Below are positions 1-9,365 of a DNA stretch of 64,000 bases, piece after piece. A program made the translations under genes and the position numbers. The stretch lies in contig NZ_JBQCJW010000011.1 in assembly GCF_051967575.1 (NCBI RefSeq), forward strand, positions 1 to 64,000, read 5' to 3'. Every line of letters starts with the position of its first letter. Positions within the stretch are counted from its first letter, which is position 1. Under the pieces are notes generated by a model. That model did no database searches, was not told where the DNA came from, and saw only the letters and a program-made list of their open reading frames with translations. Origin of the DNA: Solibacillus silvestris_B. GTDB lineage: Bacteria > Bacillota > Bacilli > Bacillales_A > Planococcaceae.

Positions 1-207
1 TACTCAAACTACTGAGTGAAAAAGAGTAGGAAAAAAGAAAGAAATAAGGCACCTTCCATTCAAAAACGAATGGAAAGTGCCTTATTTTTGTTTGAAAAAC
101 TAATTCATCGTAAAAAATGTAAGTTTTTCAGTGCCCTCTTATAAGGCTGCCTCTTTTTTCTATACCGGAATATTATGCTTTTGAATAAGCACTAACCGAA
201 TAGTTTA
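1..207. terminator. Bidirectional terminator hairpin; no gene
   Basis: This stretch contains no gene. A strong hairpin has arms at about 42-61 and 68-87 (AAATAAGGCAC...GTGCCTTATTT with one mismatch), followed by T residues on the plus strand and preceded by A residues that give a T-run on the minus strand. It probably ends a gene lying left of the window and may also serve the minus-strand genes that read towards it. Confidence 0.75.
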
Positions 208-621
208 TCACAATGAGGTGCAATCTTTTTTTCTTGTGTCATAGTACTGCTGCAATGCGTTAAATTGCTCACTTGAAAAGTCTTTTTGCCCTCGAATATA
301 CTTCTCGCGTAAATTATAAAAGCAAATTGTTAAATAATCCTCGTTGTGATGTCTTTTGTAAGGCATATAATCGGGAGGCACAGCAATTTCCGCAAAATAG
401 CGCTCCATTTTATCAATGGCGCGAATGGTAATTTTGCGCGCCCGCATCTCTTTCAGGACGATGTCTGTGTAAATATATAAATCCTCTTTTGGATATTCGT
501 AAATGTAATTGATTAATATGTGCCGATCTTCTTTAGCGAAAATGCTATTCAATTCCCGCCACTGAGCAAGAAGCTGGCTTTTCGGGATATATGGAATTAG
601 TTTTGTGTGCCATAAACGCAT
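208..621 (-). CDS. Pyrimidine-dimer DNA glycosylase-like protein
   Basis: The 137-residue product begins MRLWHTKLIPYIPKSQLLAQ, which matches the start of the Pyr_excise / TIGR02328 family (RLWH...L.P.LP..QLL.QWRE). Relatives of T4 endonuclease V remove UV-induced pyrimidine dimers, but many members of the short Firmicute branch have not been tested, so the repair role is inferred. The ATG at 621 is preferred over the GTG nine bases upstream because a GAGGTG ribosome binding site (complement of 628-633) lies 6 bases before it. It is the last gene of a minus-strand run after mnmM and ytqA and ends near the hairpin at 42-87. Confidence 0.7.
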   Translation of the reverse strand: MRLWHTKLIPYIPKSQLLAQWRELNSIFAKEDRHILINYIYEYPKEDLYIYTDIVLKEMRARKITIRAIDKMERYFAEIAVPPDYMPYKRHHNEDYLTICFYNLREKYIRGQKDFSSEQFNALQQYYDTRKKDCTSL

Positions 622-662
622 AAAATTCACCTCAATGCGATATGAAAAAGAGCTAAAATTTT

Positions 663-1244
663 TTAGCTCTCTATTGAATATTCCTTCACTTTTTCTAATG
701 CAATAAGAAAGGGTGGATCATTTTTTTGATTCATAAATTCATAGCGCAATACATGTACATATTTTTGCGGTAAATTGCTTACATAGCGAATGACTTCATC
801 CCTCTCATCTTTTCCGCCTTCATGTCCGTGATAAACGACTAAAACAATGATGCCGCCGACTTTTAACAGGTTTAAAAGACTTTCAATGGCCTGAATTGTC
901 GTATTCGGTTTTGTGACGATTTCATGGTTGCTGCCAGGCAGGTAGCCAAGATTGAATATAGCAGCGGCGACTTGTTTATTAATATATTTCGTCACATTTT
1001 CATGCCCGTCTTTCAATACGATGGCACGATGTTCCAACGCATTGTCAAGCAGGCGGTGAAGTGTTGCATCAACGGCTTGTTTTTGTATATCGAATGCATA
1101 TACATAGCCGTCATCACCGACAAGATTTGCCAGAAAAAGTGTATCATGTCCATTGCCGGCTGTAGCGTCAACGGTAATATCGCCTTCTGAGACCGCCCTT
1201 TTCAACAATGTTTGTGCATATTGGATAACGCGCTCTATCATCAT
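663..1244 (-). CDS. mnmM: tRNA (mnm5s2U34) methyltransferase MnmM (YtqB)
   Basis: A 193-residue class I SAM-dependent methyltransferase. The SAM-binding loop reads DATAGNGHDTLFLA (about residues 26-39), followed by the acidic second strand (YAFDIQ) and the NLGYLPGSNH motif (about residues 97-106) typical of the YtqB/rRNA-methylase-like family. In B. subtilis YtqB (MnmM) makes the last methylation of 5-aminomethyl-2-thiouridine at the tRNA wobble position; this is family knowledge. The start ATG overlaps the ytqA stop as ATGA, so the two are translationally coupled, as in B. subtilis. Confidence 0.85.
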   Translation of the reverse strand: MMIERVIQYAQTLLKRAVSEGDITVDATAGNGHDTLFLANLVGDDGYVYAFDIQKQAVDATLHRLLDNALEHRAIVLKDGHENVTKYINKQVAAAIFNLGYLPGSNHEIVTKPNTTIQAIESLLNLLKVGGIIVLVVYHGHEGGKDERDEVIRYVSNLPQKYVHVLRYEFMNQKNDPPFLIALEKVKEYSIES

Positions 1245-2197
1245 TTTGCCGGTTCCGCCTTATAATGCTTGCCTTGATATGAGCCGCGACGCTCTAGTTC
1301 TGCATCGATTCCGTTGAGCACTTCCCATTTGTTGACAGACCACATCGGGCCTATCATTAAATCGATCGGACCGTCTCCTGTAATACGATGGACAATCATT
1401 TCCGGGGGAATAATTTCGAGCTGATCCGCCACAAGTCGAATATAGGCGTCTTTTTCCATAAAATCCAGCATTCCTTTTTCGTACTGCTTTACGAGCGGTG
1501 TTCCTTTTAAGAGGTGCAGTAAATGAATTTTAATTCCTTGCACATCAAGCTTTGCCACTTCACGGGCTGTTTCCATCATCATATCGTAATCCTCTAACGG
1601 CAATCCGTTAATAATATGTGTAACAACACGGATGCCATGCTTGCGCAATTTATTGACACCTTCGACATAAGTTGCATAATCATGCGCGCGGTTAATTAAA
1701 TTTGCTGTTTTTTCATGCACTGTCTGAAGCCCTAGCTCAACCCATAAATATGTGCGTTCGTTCAATTCAGCTAAATATTCGACTACATCATCAGGCAAGC
1801 AATCAGGACGGGTTGCAATTGACAGCCCCATAACCCCATCACAAGCAAGTGCCGCCTCAAACTTCTCTTTTAATACTTCAAGTGGAGCATGCGTATTTGT
1901 GTATGCTTGAAAGTAGGCCATTGTTAATCCATCTTTCCACTTGTTCTCCATCTTTTCTTTGATTTTTTCGAATTGCACCGGAATCGGATCTACTTTATCG
2001 CCGGCAAAGTCACCCGAACCTGCAGCCGAACAAAATGTACAGCCGCCAAAAGCTACTGTGCCATCTCGATTGGGACAATCAAAGCCAGCATCCAATGCGA
2101 CTTTATAAACCTTTTTGCCAAATTCATTTCTTAAATAACGATTCCATGTATAATAACGTTTCCCATCAGACGGGAAAGGAAAATTCGTTTCTGTCAT
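1241..2197 (-). CDS. ytqA: Radical SAM protein YtqA (TIGR01212 family)
   Basis: A 318-residue radical SAM protein. Three cysteines that should hold a 4Fe-4S cluster are seen in CPNRDGTVAFGGCTFC (about residues 42-57), a spacing typical of TIGR01212/YtqA rather than plain CX3CX2C enzymes. Family features follow: FQAYTNTHAPLEVLKEKFE and GLQTVHEKTANLINR. The substrate is not certain; the constant linkage to mnmM suggests a role near tRNA or sulfur chemistry, which is inference. A GAGGAG-like ribosome binding site precedes the ATG by about 10 bases. The gene is divergent from the MFS gene at 2333 and heads the minus-strand operon. Confidence 0.85.
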   Translation of the reverse strand: MTETNFPFPSDGKRYYTWNRYLRNEFGKKVYKVALDAGFDCPNRDGTVAFGGCTFCSAAGSGDFAGDKVDPIPVQFEKIKEKMENKWKDGLTMAYFQAYTNTHAPLEVLKEKFEAALACDGVMGLSIATRPDCLPDDVVEYLAELNERTYLWVELGLQTVHEKTANLINRAHDYATYVEGVNKLRKHGIRVVTHIINGLPLEDYDMMMETAREVAKLDVQGIKIHLLHLLKGTPLVKQYEKGMLDFMEKDAYIRLVADQLEIIPPEMIVHRITGDGPIDLMIGPMWSVNKWEVLNGIDAELERRGSYQGKHYKAEPAK

Positions 2198-2332
2198 TCC
2201 TAGTTCACTCCTCTAACGTCTAATTCTAACATGGAGGCAACATCGTGTACTAATAGAAAATCTTTTTTCTTGTACATTTTCCTTTGAAGGAATAGACTTG
2301 TAAATTGAGCAAATGTTGAAGGGGGAAACTCT

Positions 2333-3502
2333 GTGCCGAAACAAGTTTGGTTTTTAATTATTGGCACGTTCGTAAATACGGTCGGAAATTCATTTTTATG
2401 GCCTCTAAACAGTATTTACATTCATGATCATTTAGGGAAATCTTTAACAACCGCAGGAATTGTTCTTATGCTGAATTCACTTGCGGGTGTTTTCGGTAAT
2501 TTAGTCGGTGGCTATTTATTTGATAGAGTAGGCGGCTATAAAGCAATTTTAATAGGAGTTGTGCTTAATTTATTATCAATTTCCCTTTTGACGATATGGC
2601 ATGACTGGCCTCAGTACATTATATTTTTGGCGATGATGGGCTTTAGTGGGGGAATCGTCTATCCGGCAATTTACGCGATTGCAGGGAGTGCGTGGCCTGA
2701 AGGTGGCCGACGTGCATTTAATGCGATCTTTTTGGCTAATAATGTTGGGGTTGCGATTGGACCGGCATTGGCAGGAATCGTTGCAGATATAAAATTCGAT
2801 TATGTATTTAGTGCAAATTTATTTTTCTATGCCGTATTTTTTGTACTTGTGTTAACGACATATAGGCGCTTTGATGCGATTAGCATGACGACAAAGTCCC
2901 TTTCCAGCGACGATGCCAAAAGAAGAAATAAAGCACCGATTATTGCCATTAGTATATTAAGTATTTCTTTAGTCGTATGTTGGCTGAGCTATTCGCAGTG
3001 GAGTGCAACCATCTCCTCGTATACACAGGGATTGGGGATGAGCTTGTCACAATATAGCTTGCTTTGGACGATTAATGGCTTGATGATTGTAGCGGTCCAG
3101 CCGATAATTAAGCCGCTTGTCACTAGATGGGAAAAGAAAATTAAGCATCAGCTAGTATTAGGTTTAGTTTTAATGTCCATTTCCTGCATAATCATTTACT
3201 TTGCAGGAAGCTTTAAAATGTTTGCGGCAGCAATGGTCATATTAACATTCGGCGAAGTATTCTTTACACCGATTATTCCGATGATTGCCAATAAACTGGC
3301 GCCCCTTGGTCAACAAGGCTTTTATCAAGGTCTAGTGAATAGTGCAACAACTATCGGACGTATGATAGGTCCTGTATTTGGCGGTTTTATGGTCGATTTA
3401 TATGGTATGCAGGCATTGATGATCATTTTATCGGCAGCGCTGATCATTGCCATTATTCCTTGTTTAATTTACGATCGTGCCCTGCAAAAAGCGCAATCAT
3501 AA
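2333..3502 (+). CDS. yttB: MFS transporter, YttB-like
   Basis: A 389-residue major facilitator with about 12 hydrophobic segments. The loop between segments 2 and 3 carries GGYLFDRVGGYKA, the classic MFS G-x-x-x-D-R-x-G motif (about residues 60-72). A repeat of the fold starts after the polar central loop (KSLSSDDAKRRNK, about residues 187-199), and GRMIGPVFGGFMVDLYG follows near the C-terminus. The start is GTG with GGGGGA about 7 bases upstream. B. subtilis has YttB next to leuS in the same arrangement, hence the name; the substrate is unknown, possibly drug efflux. Confidence 0.75.
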   Translation: MPKQVWFLIIGTFVNTVGNSFLWPLNSIYIHDHLGKSLTTAGIVLMLNSLAGVFGNLVGGYLFDRVGGYKAILIGVVLNLLSISLLTIWHDWPQYIIFLAMMGFSGGIVYPAIYAIAGSAWPEGGRRAFNAIFLANNVGVAIGPALAGIVADIKFDYVFSANLFFYAVFFVLVLTTYRRFDAISMTTKSLSSDDAKRRNKAPIIAISILSISLVVCWLSYSQWSATISSYTQGLGMSLSQYSLLWTINGLMIVAVQPIIKPLVTRWEKKIKHQLVLGLVLMSISCIIIYFAGSFKMFAAAMVILTFGEVFFTPIIPMIANKLAPLGQQGFYQGLVNSATTIGRMIGPVFGGFMVDLYGMQALMIILSAALIIAIIPCLIYDRALQKAQS

Positions 3503-3511
3503 AACAGCCAC

Positions 3512-3540
3512 TTGTGCTTTTGTGCCGAATTCGTTAAAAT
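3512..3540 (+). promoter_or_regulatory. Sigma-A promoter for leuS leader
   Basis: TTGTGC (3512-3517), a 17-base gap and TAAAAT (3535-3540) lie just before the leucine T-box leader. The position fits the expected leader start near 3547. It overlaps the region just after the MFS gene stop. Confidence 0.55.
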
Positions 3541-3544
3541 GAAT

Positions 3545-3800
3545 GAAATAATAAATTTGACTGTGATGAGGAATAGTAGATGGTCCCACTTTTTAGAGAG
3601 CTGGCGGGTGGTGGAAGCCGGTAAGTGTCAAATCGAACTCGCCTCGGAGTTTGCTTTAGTGAAGTAATAGTAGCTAATGGCCGTGTTTTCGCGTTAAGAA
3701 ATGAAGCTGAGTGCTGTGTCACTAATTTGGGTGGTACCGCGGGAGTAAAAATACCTCTCGTCCCTTCTTATCATAAGATGGGACGGGATTTTTTTATTTT
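3545..3800 (+). ncRNA. T-box leader, leucine-specific (leuS)
   Basis: A tRNA-sensing T-box leader. The distal stem I signature GAGAGCTGGCGGGTGG starts near 3595. The specifier loop reads GAACTCGCC, giving codon CTC (3638-3640) for leucine. The T-box sequence GGGTGGTACCGCG (3729-3741) would pair with the acceptor end of uncharged tRNA-Leu. An intrinsic terminator follows (arms around 3757-3764 and 3780-3787, then a T-run). Uncharged tRNA-Leu is expected to favour the antiterminator and raise leuS expression. Confidence 0.95.
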
Positions 3801-3880
3801 TTAAATATTCTGTTAAATTTTCGAGAAGACGCCTAAAATACGGAAACCACAGCAAGAATAAATTTAAAGGAGGAGTTATT

Positions 3881-6295
3881 GTGAGTTTTAATCATCAGCA
3901 AATTGAAAAAAAGTGGCAAGCGTTTTGGGATGTCAATAAAACATTCAAAACCGAAAATGAAATGGATAAACCAAAGTTTTATGCATTGGATATGTTCCCG
4001 TATCCATCAGGTGCTGGTCTGCACGTAGGACATCCTGAAGGTTATACAGCAACTGATATTTTATCTCGTTTTAAACGTATGCAAGGGTATAATGTTCTTC
4101 ATCCAATGGGTTGGGATGCATTCGGTTTACCTGCAGAGCAATATGCACTTGATACAGGGAATGACCCGGCTGAATTTACAGCAAAAAACATCGCTACATT
4201 TAAACGCCAAATTAACGAGCTAGGCTTCTCTTATGACTGGGATCGTGAAATTAACACAACAGACCCGTCATACTACAAATGGACGCAATGGATTTTCACT
4301 AAGTTAGTGGAAATGGATTTAGCATATGTAGATGAAGTGGCAGTAAACTGGTGTGAAGCATTAGGTACAGTACTTGCAAACGAAGAAGTAATCGACGGAG
4401 TTTCTGAGCGCGGTGGTCACCCGGTAGTACGTCGCCCGATGAAACAATGGGTACTGCGTATTACTAAATATGCAGACCGTCTTGTGGATGATCTAGAAGA
4501 AGTTGACTGGCCGGAATCGATTAAAGAAATGCAGCGTAACTGGATCGGCCGTTCTGAAGGCGCGCAAGTGAAATTCACAGTTGCCGGCACAGACAAAAAC
4601 TTCGAAGTATTCACAACACGTCCGGATACATTATTTGGCGCGACATACTGTGTATTGGCACCAGAACATAAATTAGTAGCTGAAATTACTACAGCAGAAC
4701 AAAAAGAAGCGGTAGAAGCATACCTGGAAAAAGTATCATTAAAATCGGATTTAGAACGTACAGACTTAGCAAAAGAAAAAACAGGTGTATTCACAGGTGC
4801 TTATGCAGTAAACCCGATCAACGGTAAACAAGTGCCGATCTGGATTGCGGATTATGTATTAGCAACATACGGAACTGGTGCAATTATGGCTGTTCCTGCA
4901 CATGATGAGCGTGACTATGAATTCGCAAAAGAATTCAATTTAGAAATCATTCCGGTTCTTGAAGGCGGAGACATCGAAAATGAAGCATTCACAGGTGACG
5001 GTGCGCATATTAACTCGGACTTCCTAAACGGATTGAATAAAGCGGACGGCATTGCGAAGGCAATTGAATGGTTAGCGGAAAATGGTGTAGGGGAAAAGAA
5101 AATCACTTACCGTCTGCGCGACTGGTTATTCAGCCGTCAACGCTACTGGGGCGAACCAATTCCAGTAATTCACTGGGAAGATGGCACAATGACTACGATT
5201 CCTGTAGAAGAGCTTCCACTTGAGTTACCGAAAACAACAAACATCCGTCCTTCAGGTACAGGTGAATCACCACTTGCCAATATTGAAGAATGGGTGAATG
5301 TAGTTGATCCAGTAACAGGCAAAAAAGGCCGCCGTGAAACGAATACAATGCCGCAATGGGCTGGTTCATCATGGTACTTCCTGCGCTATATCGATCCGAA
5401 AAATGATCAGGCGCTTGCAGATCCAGAACTATTAAAACACTGGCTTCCAGTCGATATTTATATCGGTGGTGCAGAGCACGCGGTACTTCACTTACTGTAC
5501 GCACGCTTCTGGCATAAAGTGCTTTATGATTTAGGTCTAGTTCATACGAAGGAACCGTTCCAAAAATTATTTAACCAAGGGATGATTCTAGGTGAAGGCA
5601 ATGAAAAAATGTCTAAATCAAAAGGCAATGTTGTAAACCCCGATGACATTATCGCTTCACACGGTGCAGATACACTGCGTCTATACGAAATGTTCATGGG
5701 TCCGCTGGAAGCTTCTGTCGCATGGAGCACGAACGGTCTTGATGGGGCACGTCGTTTCCTAGATCGTATTTGGCGTCTATTCGTAACAGATGAAGGGAAG
5801 CTAGCTGCAAAAATCCAGGATTCTGCTGATACTACATTAGAAAAAGTGTATCACCAAACTGTGAAAAAAGTGACGGAAGACTATGAAGGCATCCGCTTCA
5901 ACACAGCGATTTCACAAATGATGGTCTTCATTAATGATTGCTACAAAGCGGAAGTAATCCCGACAGAGTATGTAAAAGGCTTCGTTAAACTTTTATCACC
6001 AATCGCGCCGCATATTGCTGAAGAGCTTTGGGCGATTTTAGGGCATGAAGACACGATCACTTATGCGAAATGGCCAACATTCGATGAATCGAAACTAGTG
6101 GATGACGAAATTGAAATTGTTGTGCAAGTATTAGGTAAAGTGCGCGCGAAAGTGAATGTTGCAAAAGATATTTCAAAAGAGGAATTAGAAAAAGTAGCAT
6201 TGGCGGACAGCAAAGTACAGGAATTTATCGAAGGAAAATCGGTTGTAAAAGTCATTGTCATTCCAGGCAAATTAGTGAATATCGTCATTAAATAA
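3881..6295 (+). CDS. leuS: Leucyl-tRNA synthetase LeuS
   Basis: An 804-residue class I aminoacyl-tRNA synthetase that charges tRNA-Leu in the cytoplasm. The ATP-binding HIGH motif appears as HVGH (residues 48-51) and KMSKS at 576-580. The inserted CP1 editing domain includes FTTRPDTLFGATYCV and GTGAIMAVPAHDERDYEFA, the latter holding the conserved editing-site aspartate. The anticodon-binding helical domain and C-terminal domain follow. Length matches bacterial LeuRS. The start is GTG after AAAGGAGGAG. Expression is controlled by the upstream T-box. Confidence 0.98.
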   Translation: MSFNHQQIEKKWQAFWDVNKTFKTENEMDKPKFYALDMFPYPSGAGLHVGHPEGYTATDILSRFKRMQGYNVLHPMGWDAFGLPAEQYALDTGNDPAEFTAKNIATFKRQINELGFSYDWDREINTTDPSYYKWTQWIFTKLVEMDLAYVDEVAVNWCEALGTVLANEEVIDGVSERGGHPVVRRPMKQWVLRITKYADRLVDDLEEVDWPESIKEMQRNWIGRSEGAQVKFTVAGTDKNFEVFTTRPDTLFGATYCVLAPEHKLVAEITTAEQKEAVEAYLEKVSLKSDLERTDLAKEKTGVFTGAYAVNPINGKQVPIWIADYVLATYGTGAIMAVPAHDERDYEFAKEFNLEIIPVLEGGDIENEAFTGDGAHINSDFLNGLNKADGIAKAIEWLAENGVGEKKITYRLRDWLFSRQRYWGEPIPVIHWEDGTMTTIPVEELPLELPKTTNIRPSGTGESPLANIEEWVNVVDPVTGKKGRRETNTMPQWAGSSWYFLRYIDPKNDQALADPELLKHWLPVDIYIGGAEHAVLHLLYARFWHKVLYDLGLVHTKEPFQKLFNQGMILGEGNEKMSKSKGNVVNPDDIIASHGADTLRLYEMFMGPLEASVAWSTNGLDGARRFLDRIWRLFVTDEGKLAAKIQDSADTTLEKVYHQTVKKVTEDYEGIRFNTAISQMMVFINDCYKAEVIPTEYVKGFVKLLSPIAPHIAEELWAILGHEDTITYAKWPTFDESKLVDDEIEIVVQVLGKVRAKVNVAKDISKEELEKVALADSKVQEFIEGKSVVKVIVIPGKLVNIVIK

Positions 6296-6595
6296 ATATA
6301 AGGCAATGATGGGGGAGCGCTAAATATTTGATGGAGTATTGTTAGAAAAACACATTTTGCGCCAAATAGAGCAAAATGATGCCGTTTCTTATATAGATTT
6401 TCTTGAAAAACTTATCGTTTCATATCTCCGCAACCTAAAATTGCACTACATTTTCTATTAGGGAATGTAGTGCATTTTCTTTGTTTTTACAACTATTCCT
6501 GTTACCTAAAATTTGAAACTTTTGGGAAATGTGATATTATTTTGTAGTAAGCGTCGATTGCACGTTAAGAAGCGAAGTAGAAGGGAGGAAAATCA
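6296..6595 (+). other. Intergenic stretch with short repeat and terminator
   Basis: There is no gene here. At 6344-6366 lies a 23-base sequence that recurs in inverted orientation at 33773-33795. A hairpin at 6442-6452 / 6464-6474 (TGCACTACATT / AATGTAGTGCA) followed by a T-rich tract could end leuS transcription. The region before 6596 should hold the response-regulator promoter; TATTATTTTGTAG near 6534 is the only weak candidate seen. Confidence 0.6.
6442..6487 (+). terminator. Rho-independent terminator
   Basis: Perfect 11-bp stem TGCACTACATT (6442-6452) / AATGTAGTGCA (6464-6474) followed by TTTTCTTTGTTTTT. It separates leuS from the response regulator. Confidence 0.8.
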
Positions 6596-7276
6596 ATGGA
6601 TGATGCAGCGATTTTAATTATTGAAGATGATGCGGATATATTGGAAGTACTTTCTTTGTATGTTCAAAATGCAGGTTATCGCGTAATTAAGGCAAAATCA
6701 TTAAAGGAAGGCAAGCAGCTTTTCGATATGCAAAAAATTGATTTAATGCTGATCGATATTAATTTGCCGGATGGGTCGGGCTACAATTTGGCGAAGGATA
6801 TACGAATGCAATCCGAGGTGATCATTTTTTTCATAACCGCCAATGATACTGTTGATGATAAATTGCAAGGGTTTGAAGTAGGCGCAGATGATTATATTAC
6901 GAAGCCATTTATCCCGAAAGAAGTCATCGCTCGCATTAAAGCACATTTAAATAGGAAAAAAGTACATAAAAAAAGGCAAATTGAAATAAATGATATCATC
7001 ATCGATTTTGAAGAAAAAAGCGTTTATAAAGGCGGCGAACAGCTCCATTTATTTACTAAAGAAAAGCAAATCCTATTTTATCTTGTCGAGCATCGCAACC
7101 AAGTTTTAAGTGTCGAGCAAATTATAAATCATGTATGGGGCTATGATGAGATTGTCGATTTAAAGGCGGTCACTGTCCATATTAGCATGCTGCGGAAGAA
7201 AATCGAAACAAATCCGGCCAAGCCTCAATATATTCAAACTGTAAGAGGATTCGGCTATAAATTTGAAGTGAAATGA
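6596..7276 (+). CDS. OmpR/PhoB-family response regulator, orphan
   Basis: A 226-residue two-component regulator. The receiver domain (about residues 1-115) has the acidic pair EDD (11-13), phospho-acceptor Asp in LMLIDINLPDGSG (about 55), Thr/Ser switch in FFITAND and Lys in YITKPF (about 105). The C-terminal winged helix (about 128-226) ends TVRGFGYKFE as in OmpR-type DNA-binding domains. No histidine kinase gene lies beside it; the converging neighbour is an HD-GYP protein. The start ATG follows GGGAGG. Its target genes cannot be told from this window. Confidence 0.92.
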   Translation: MDDAAILIIEDDADILEVLSLYVQNAGYRVIKAKSLKEGKQLFDMQKIDLMLIDINLPDGSGYNLAKDIRMQSEVIIFFITANDTVDDKLQGFEVGADDYITKPFIPKEVIARIKAHLNRKKVHKKRQIEINDIIIDFEEKSVYKGGEQLHLFTKEKQILFYLVEHRNQVLSVEQIINHVWGYDEIVDLKAVTVHISMLRKKIETNPAKPQYIQTVRGFGYKFEVK

Positions 7277-7308
7277 AAAGTCTGCTTAAATTCAAAGCAG
7301 ACTTTTTC
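7277..7308. terminator. Terminator between response regulator and HD-GYP
   Basis: AAAGTCTGCTT / AAAGCAGACTTT with T-run at 7302-7306. The A-run before it makes it usable from the minus strand as well. Confidence 0.8.
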
Positions 7309-7345
7309 GTATTTAAAAAATAAAAATACGGCATATTTAGCTCAT

Positions 7346-9061
7346 TTAAATAAATATTGGCGGAGAAACAGCGAGCTTTTCCAATAAATAATGGAAATCA
7401 AAGCTATCTTTATTGTCTCCGATTAAATCGATTAAATATTGTTCAATTTTATTTTTCGGCACTTCATACATATTTGGCAAATATGACAGCAATAGAGTGT
7501 CCGTTTTTCCGTTTGAGATGACACAAGTCTTCGAAAAGTCATGTGTATCGAGCTTTGTTAAAATCACTTCCAAGCTTGATTGAATGGGCATAATATGAGG
7601 AAAGATATAATTATTGTGAATCAAGCCTAAAAATACTTTGAAAAAATAGTCGTTTTTAAAATTTTCATCTACTAAAATCAATACATTTTCATGATACAAA
7701 TCATTTTCGATTTGTTCATCAATTTTTTGCTGCATTAATTGCTCCATATATTGGACGACTTGTGTGTATTTCGTATCGTAAATGGCATTTTGCATCTTTA
7801 GTAAATTTAAAATCTGGTAGACAGGTATAAAAATTTTGGTGAAATACTCTGCCACTTTAAAATTATCGACAATCTTTAAGTATGTTTTCTTCGCGCTTTC
7901 TACATTTGCGCTTACTAATTCATTGTAAAACGTATTCAACAGCTCTGTTTTATCTTCTGTTTGGTGAGAAATCATTTTCAAAATCGTTATGTCATTATTG
8001 ATCGAAATATGGAATGATGAATTCGTCTCCATACATTTCACGCGTGGAGATGTAGGGAATAGCGGATTTGCTTTCTCGATGATTCCATGAAGACCATCTG
8101 ACAGGAGTACAATCGAGTTTTCAGGGTAAATCCCTATGAAATCAACAAATTTCGTTAATAAATCACCATTAAATTTATCCTCATCCCGGTACAGCAAACT
8201 AAATGCGTCAGCAGCACGCATCGCATCACGATAAGGCCGCTTCATCGTAATCGCTGAATAGACATCGACAATTTGCAGAAGCTCAAGCTCTGTCGTATAA
8301 AATGCCGGGACACTATCCGGGTAGCCTTCGCCATTCCGACGCTCATGATGGGATTTAGCAATATATGATAAATCAGATAATCCGATTTGGTTAAAAATGG
8401 CTTCACCATATAATGTATGGGCTTTCATTGTTTCAAATTCTTTTGCTGTCAGTCGGCCAGGCTTTTGCAAAAGCTGCTGAGGAATTTTCAATTTCCCGAT
8501 ATCATGCAACAAATAACCAATTGCAAGCTGCTCTACATGCTCAATATTTAAATGGCGGGCAAATAACGTGCCGATAATATAGGCATCAAAACAGTGCAAA
8601 TAAGAATGGTAGTCCCATTTCTTGAGCTGCAGCAAATAATCGGCATATGTCGGATGGGCAACAATCGAGTACAAAGTTTTTTGCAAATAATCAATATTGG
8701 CTTCTTCTTTTAATAGTTGACCATAGCGAATTTCAATATCGAGCTCTGCTAAAATAGCATAGAAGTCGAATTTGTTTCCCGATTCATTGCGCGAGCTATC
8801 GGAAAAATTGAAAACCATACTTCCATCAGCGGGAGAATTTTCGATTGGCGTGTCAAAAGTAGGGAAATCTACAGAAATCACAGGCTTTTCTTTGTAATAA
8901 ATGGATATGAATTGAACGCTTTTTTTTCTTAGTAGTTCAAGACCCTTTTCAGTTAAGATGCTGTCTTTTTTCATAAGCAATTGACGATCAAAAAAAATAT
9001 CATGAGCAAGAACATCTCCAGGTTCCACATCCTGAATCAAAAGTTGTTCTATTTTTGACAA
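7346..9061 (-). CDS. HD-GYP domain protein, probable c-di-GMP phosphodiesterase
   Basis: About 571 residues. A short N-terminal segment with PGDVLAHDIFF is common in HD-GYP proteins. The HD-GYP domain (about residues 110-320) has HDIGKLKIP (metal-binding HD), a following His in KAHTLYGEA, and HHERRNGEGYP, the GYP signature. These residues predict cleavage of cyclic di-GMP. The last 240 residues form a helical segment and then an alpha/beta segment (VLILVDENFKNDYFFKVFLG) that I do not recognise. The GTG at 9070 lies inside the ribosome binding site AGGGGTG (complement of 9068-9074), so the TTG at 9061, six bases beyond it, is the better start. Confidence 0.85.
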   Translation of the reverse strand: MSKIEQLLIQDVEPGDVLAHDIFFDRQLLMKKDSILTEKGLELLRKKSVQFISIYYKEKPVISVDFPTFDTPIENSPADGSMVFNFSDSSRNESGNKFDFYAILAELDIEIRYGQLLKEEANIDYLQKTLYSIVAHPTYADYLLQLKKWDYHSYLHCFDAYIIGTLFARHLNIEHVEQLAIGYLLHDIGKLKIPQQLLQKPGRLTAKEFETMKAHTLYGEAIFNQIGLSDLSYIAKSHHERRNGEGYPDSVPAFYTTELELLQIVDVYSAITMKRPYRDAMRAADAFSLLYRDEDKFNGDLLTKFVDFIGIYPENSIVLLSDGLHGIIEKANPLFPTSPRVKCMETNSSFHISINNDITILKMISHQTEDKTELLNTFYNELVSANVESAKKTYLKIVDNFKVAEYFTKIFIPVYQILNLLKMQNAIYDTKYTQVVQYMEQLMQQKIDEQIENDLYHENVLILVDENFKNDYFFKVFLGLIHNNYIFPHIMPIQSSLEVILTKLDTHDFSKTCVISNGKTDTLLLSYLPNMYEVPKNKIEQYLIDLIGDNKDSFDFHYLLEKLAVSPPIFI

Positions 9062-9091
9062 TGGATACACCCCTTATAAGTAATCAGATTA

Positions 9092-9120
9092 AATACAATG
9101 CAAATACTATTATATGTCAA
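9092..9120 (-). promoter_or_regulatory. Sigma-A promoter of HD-GYP gene
   Basis: On the minus strand TTGACA (9120-9115), a 17-base spacer and TGTATT (9097-9092) lie about 30 bases before the start codon. The -35 is a perfect match to consensus. Confidence 0.6.
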
Positions 9121-9365
9121 AGTTCTGTAATTTTGGATATTTTTTATCAAATATTCAAAAAAATCTGATGAAAAAGTACTTTGTTTTTTGGGAAAATAAA
9201 GAGGAAACCTGGTATAAAGGATTTATAACATTTTCATAGTGGAAACGAAATACAGGCATTTTATTTGGGTATTTAGTTTGGGATCTAATAAACAAATAAA
9301 TTTATGAAACCTTTTCCGGCAGAAAAAATACTCCATTTGAAGAAAAGCTCGTACAAGTAATACCG

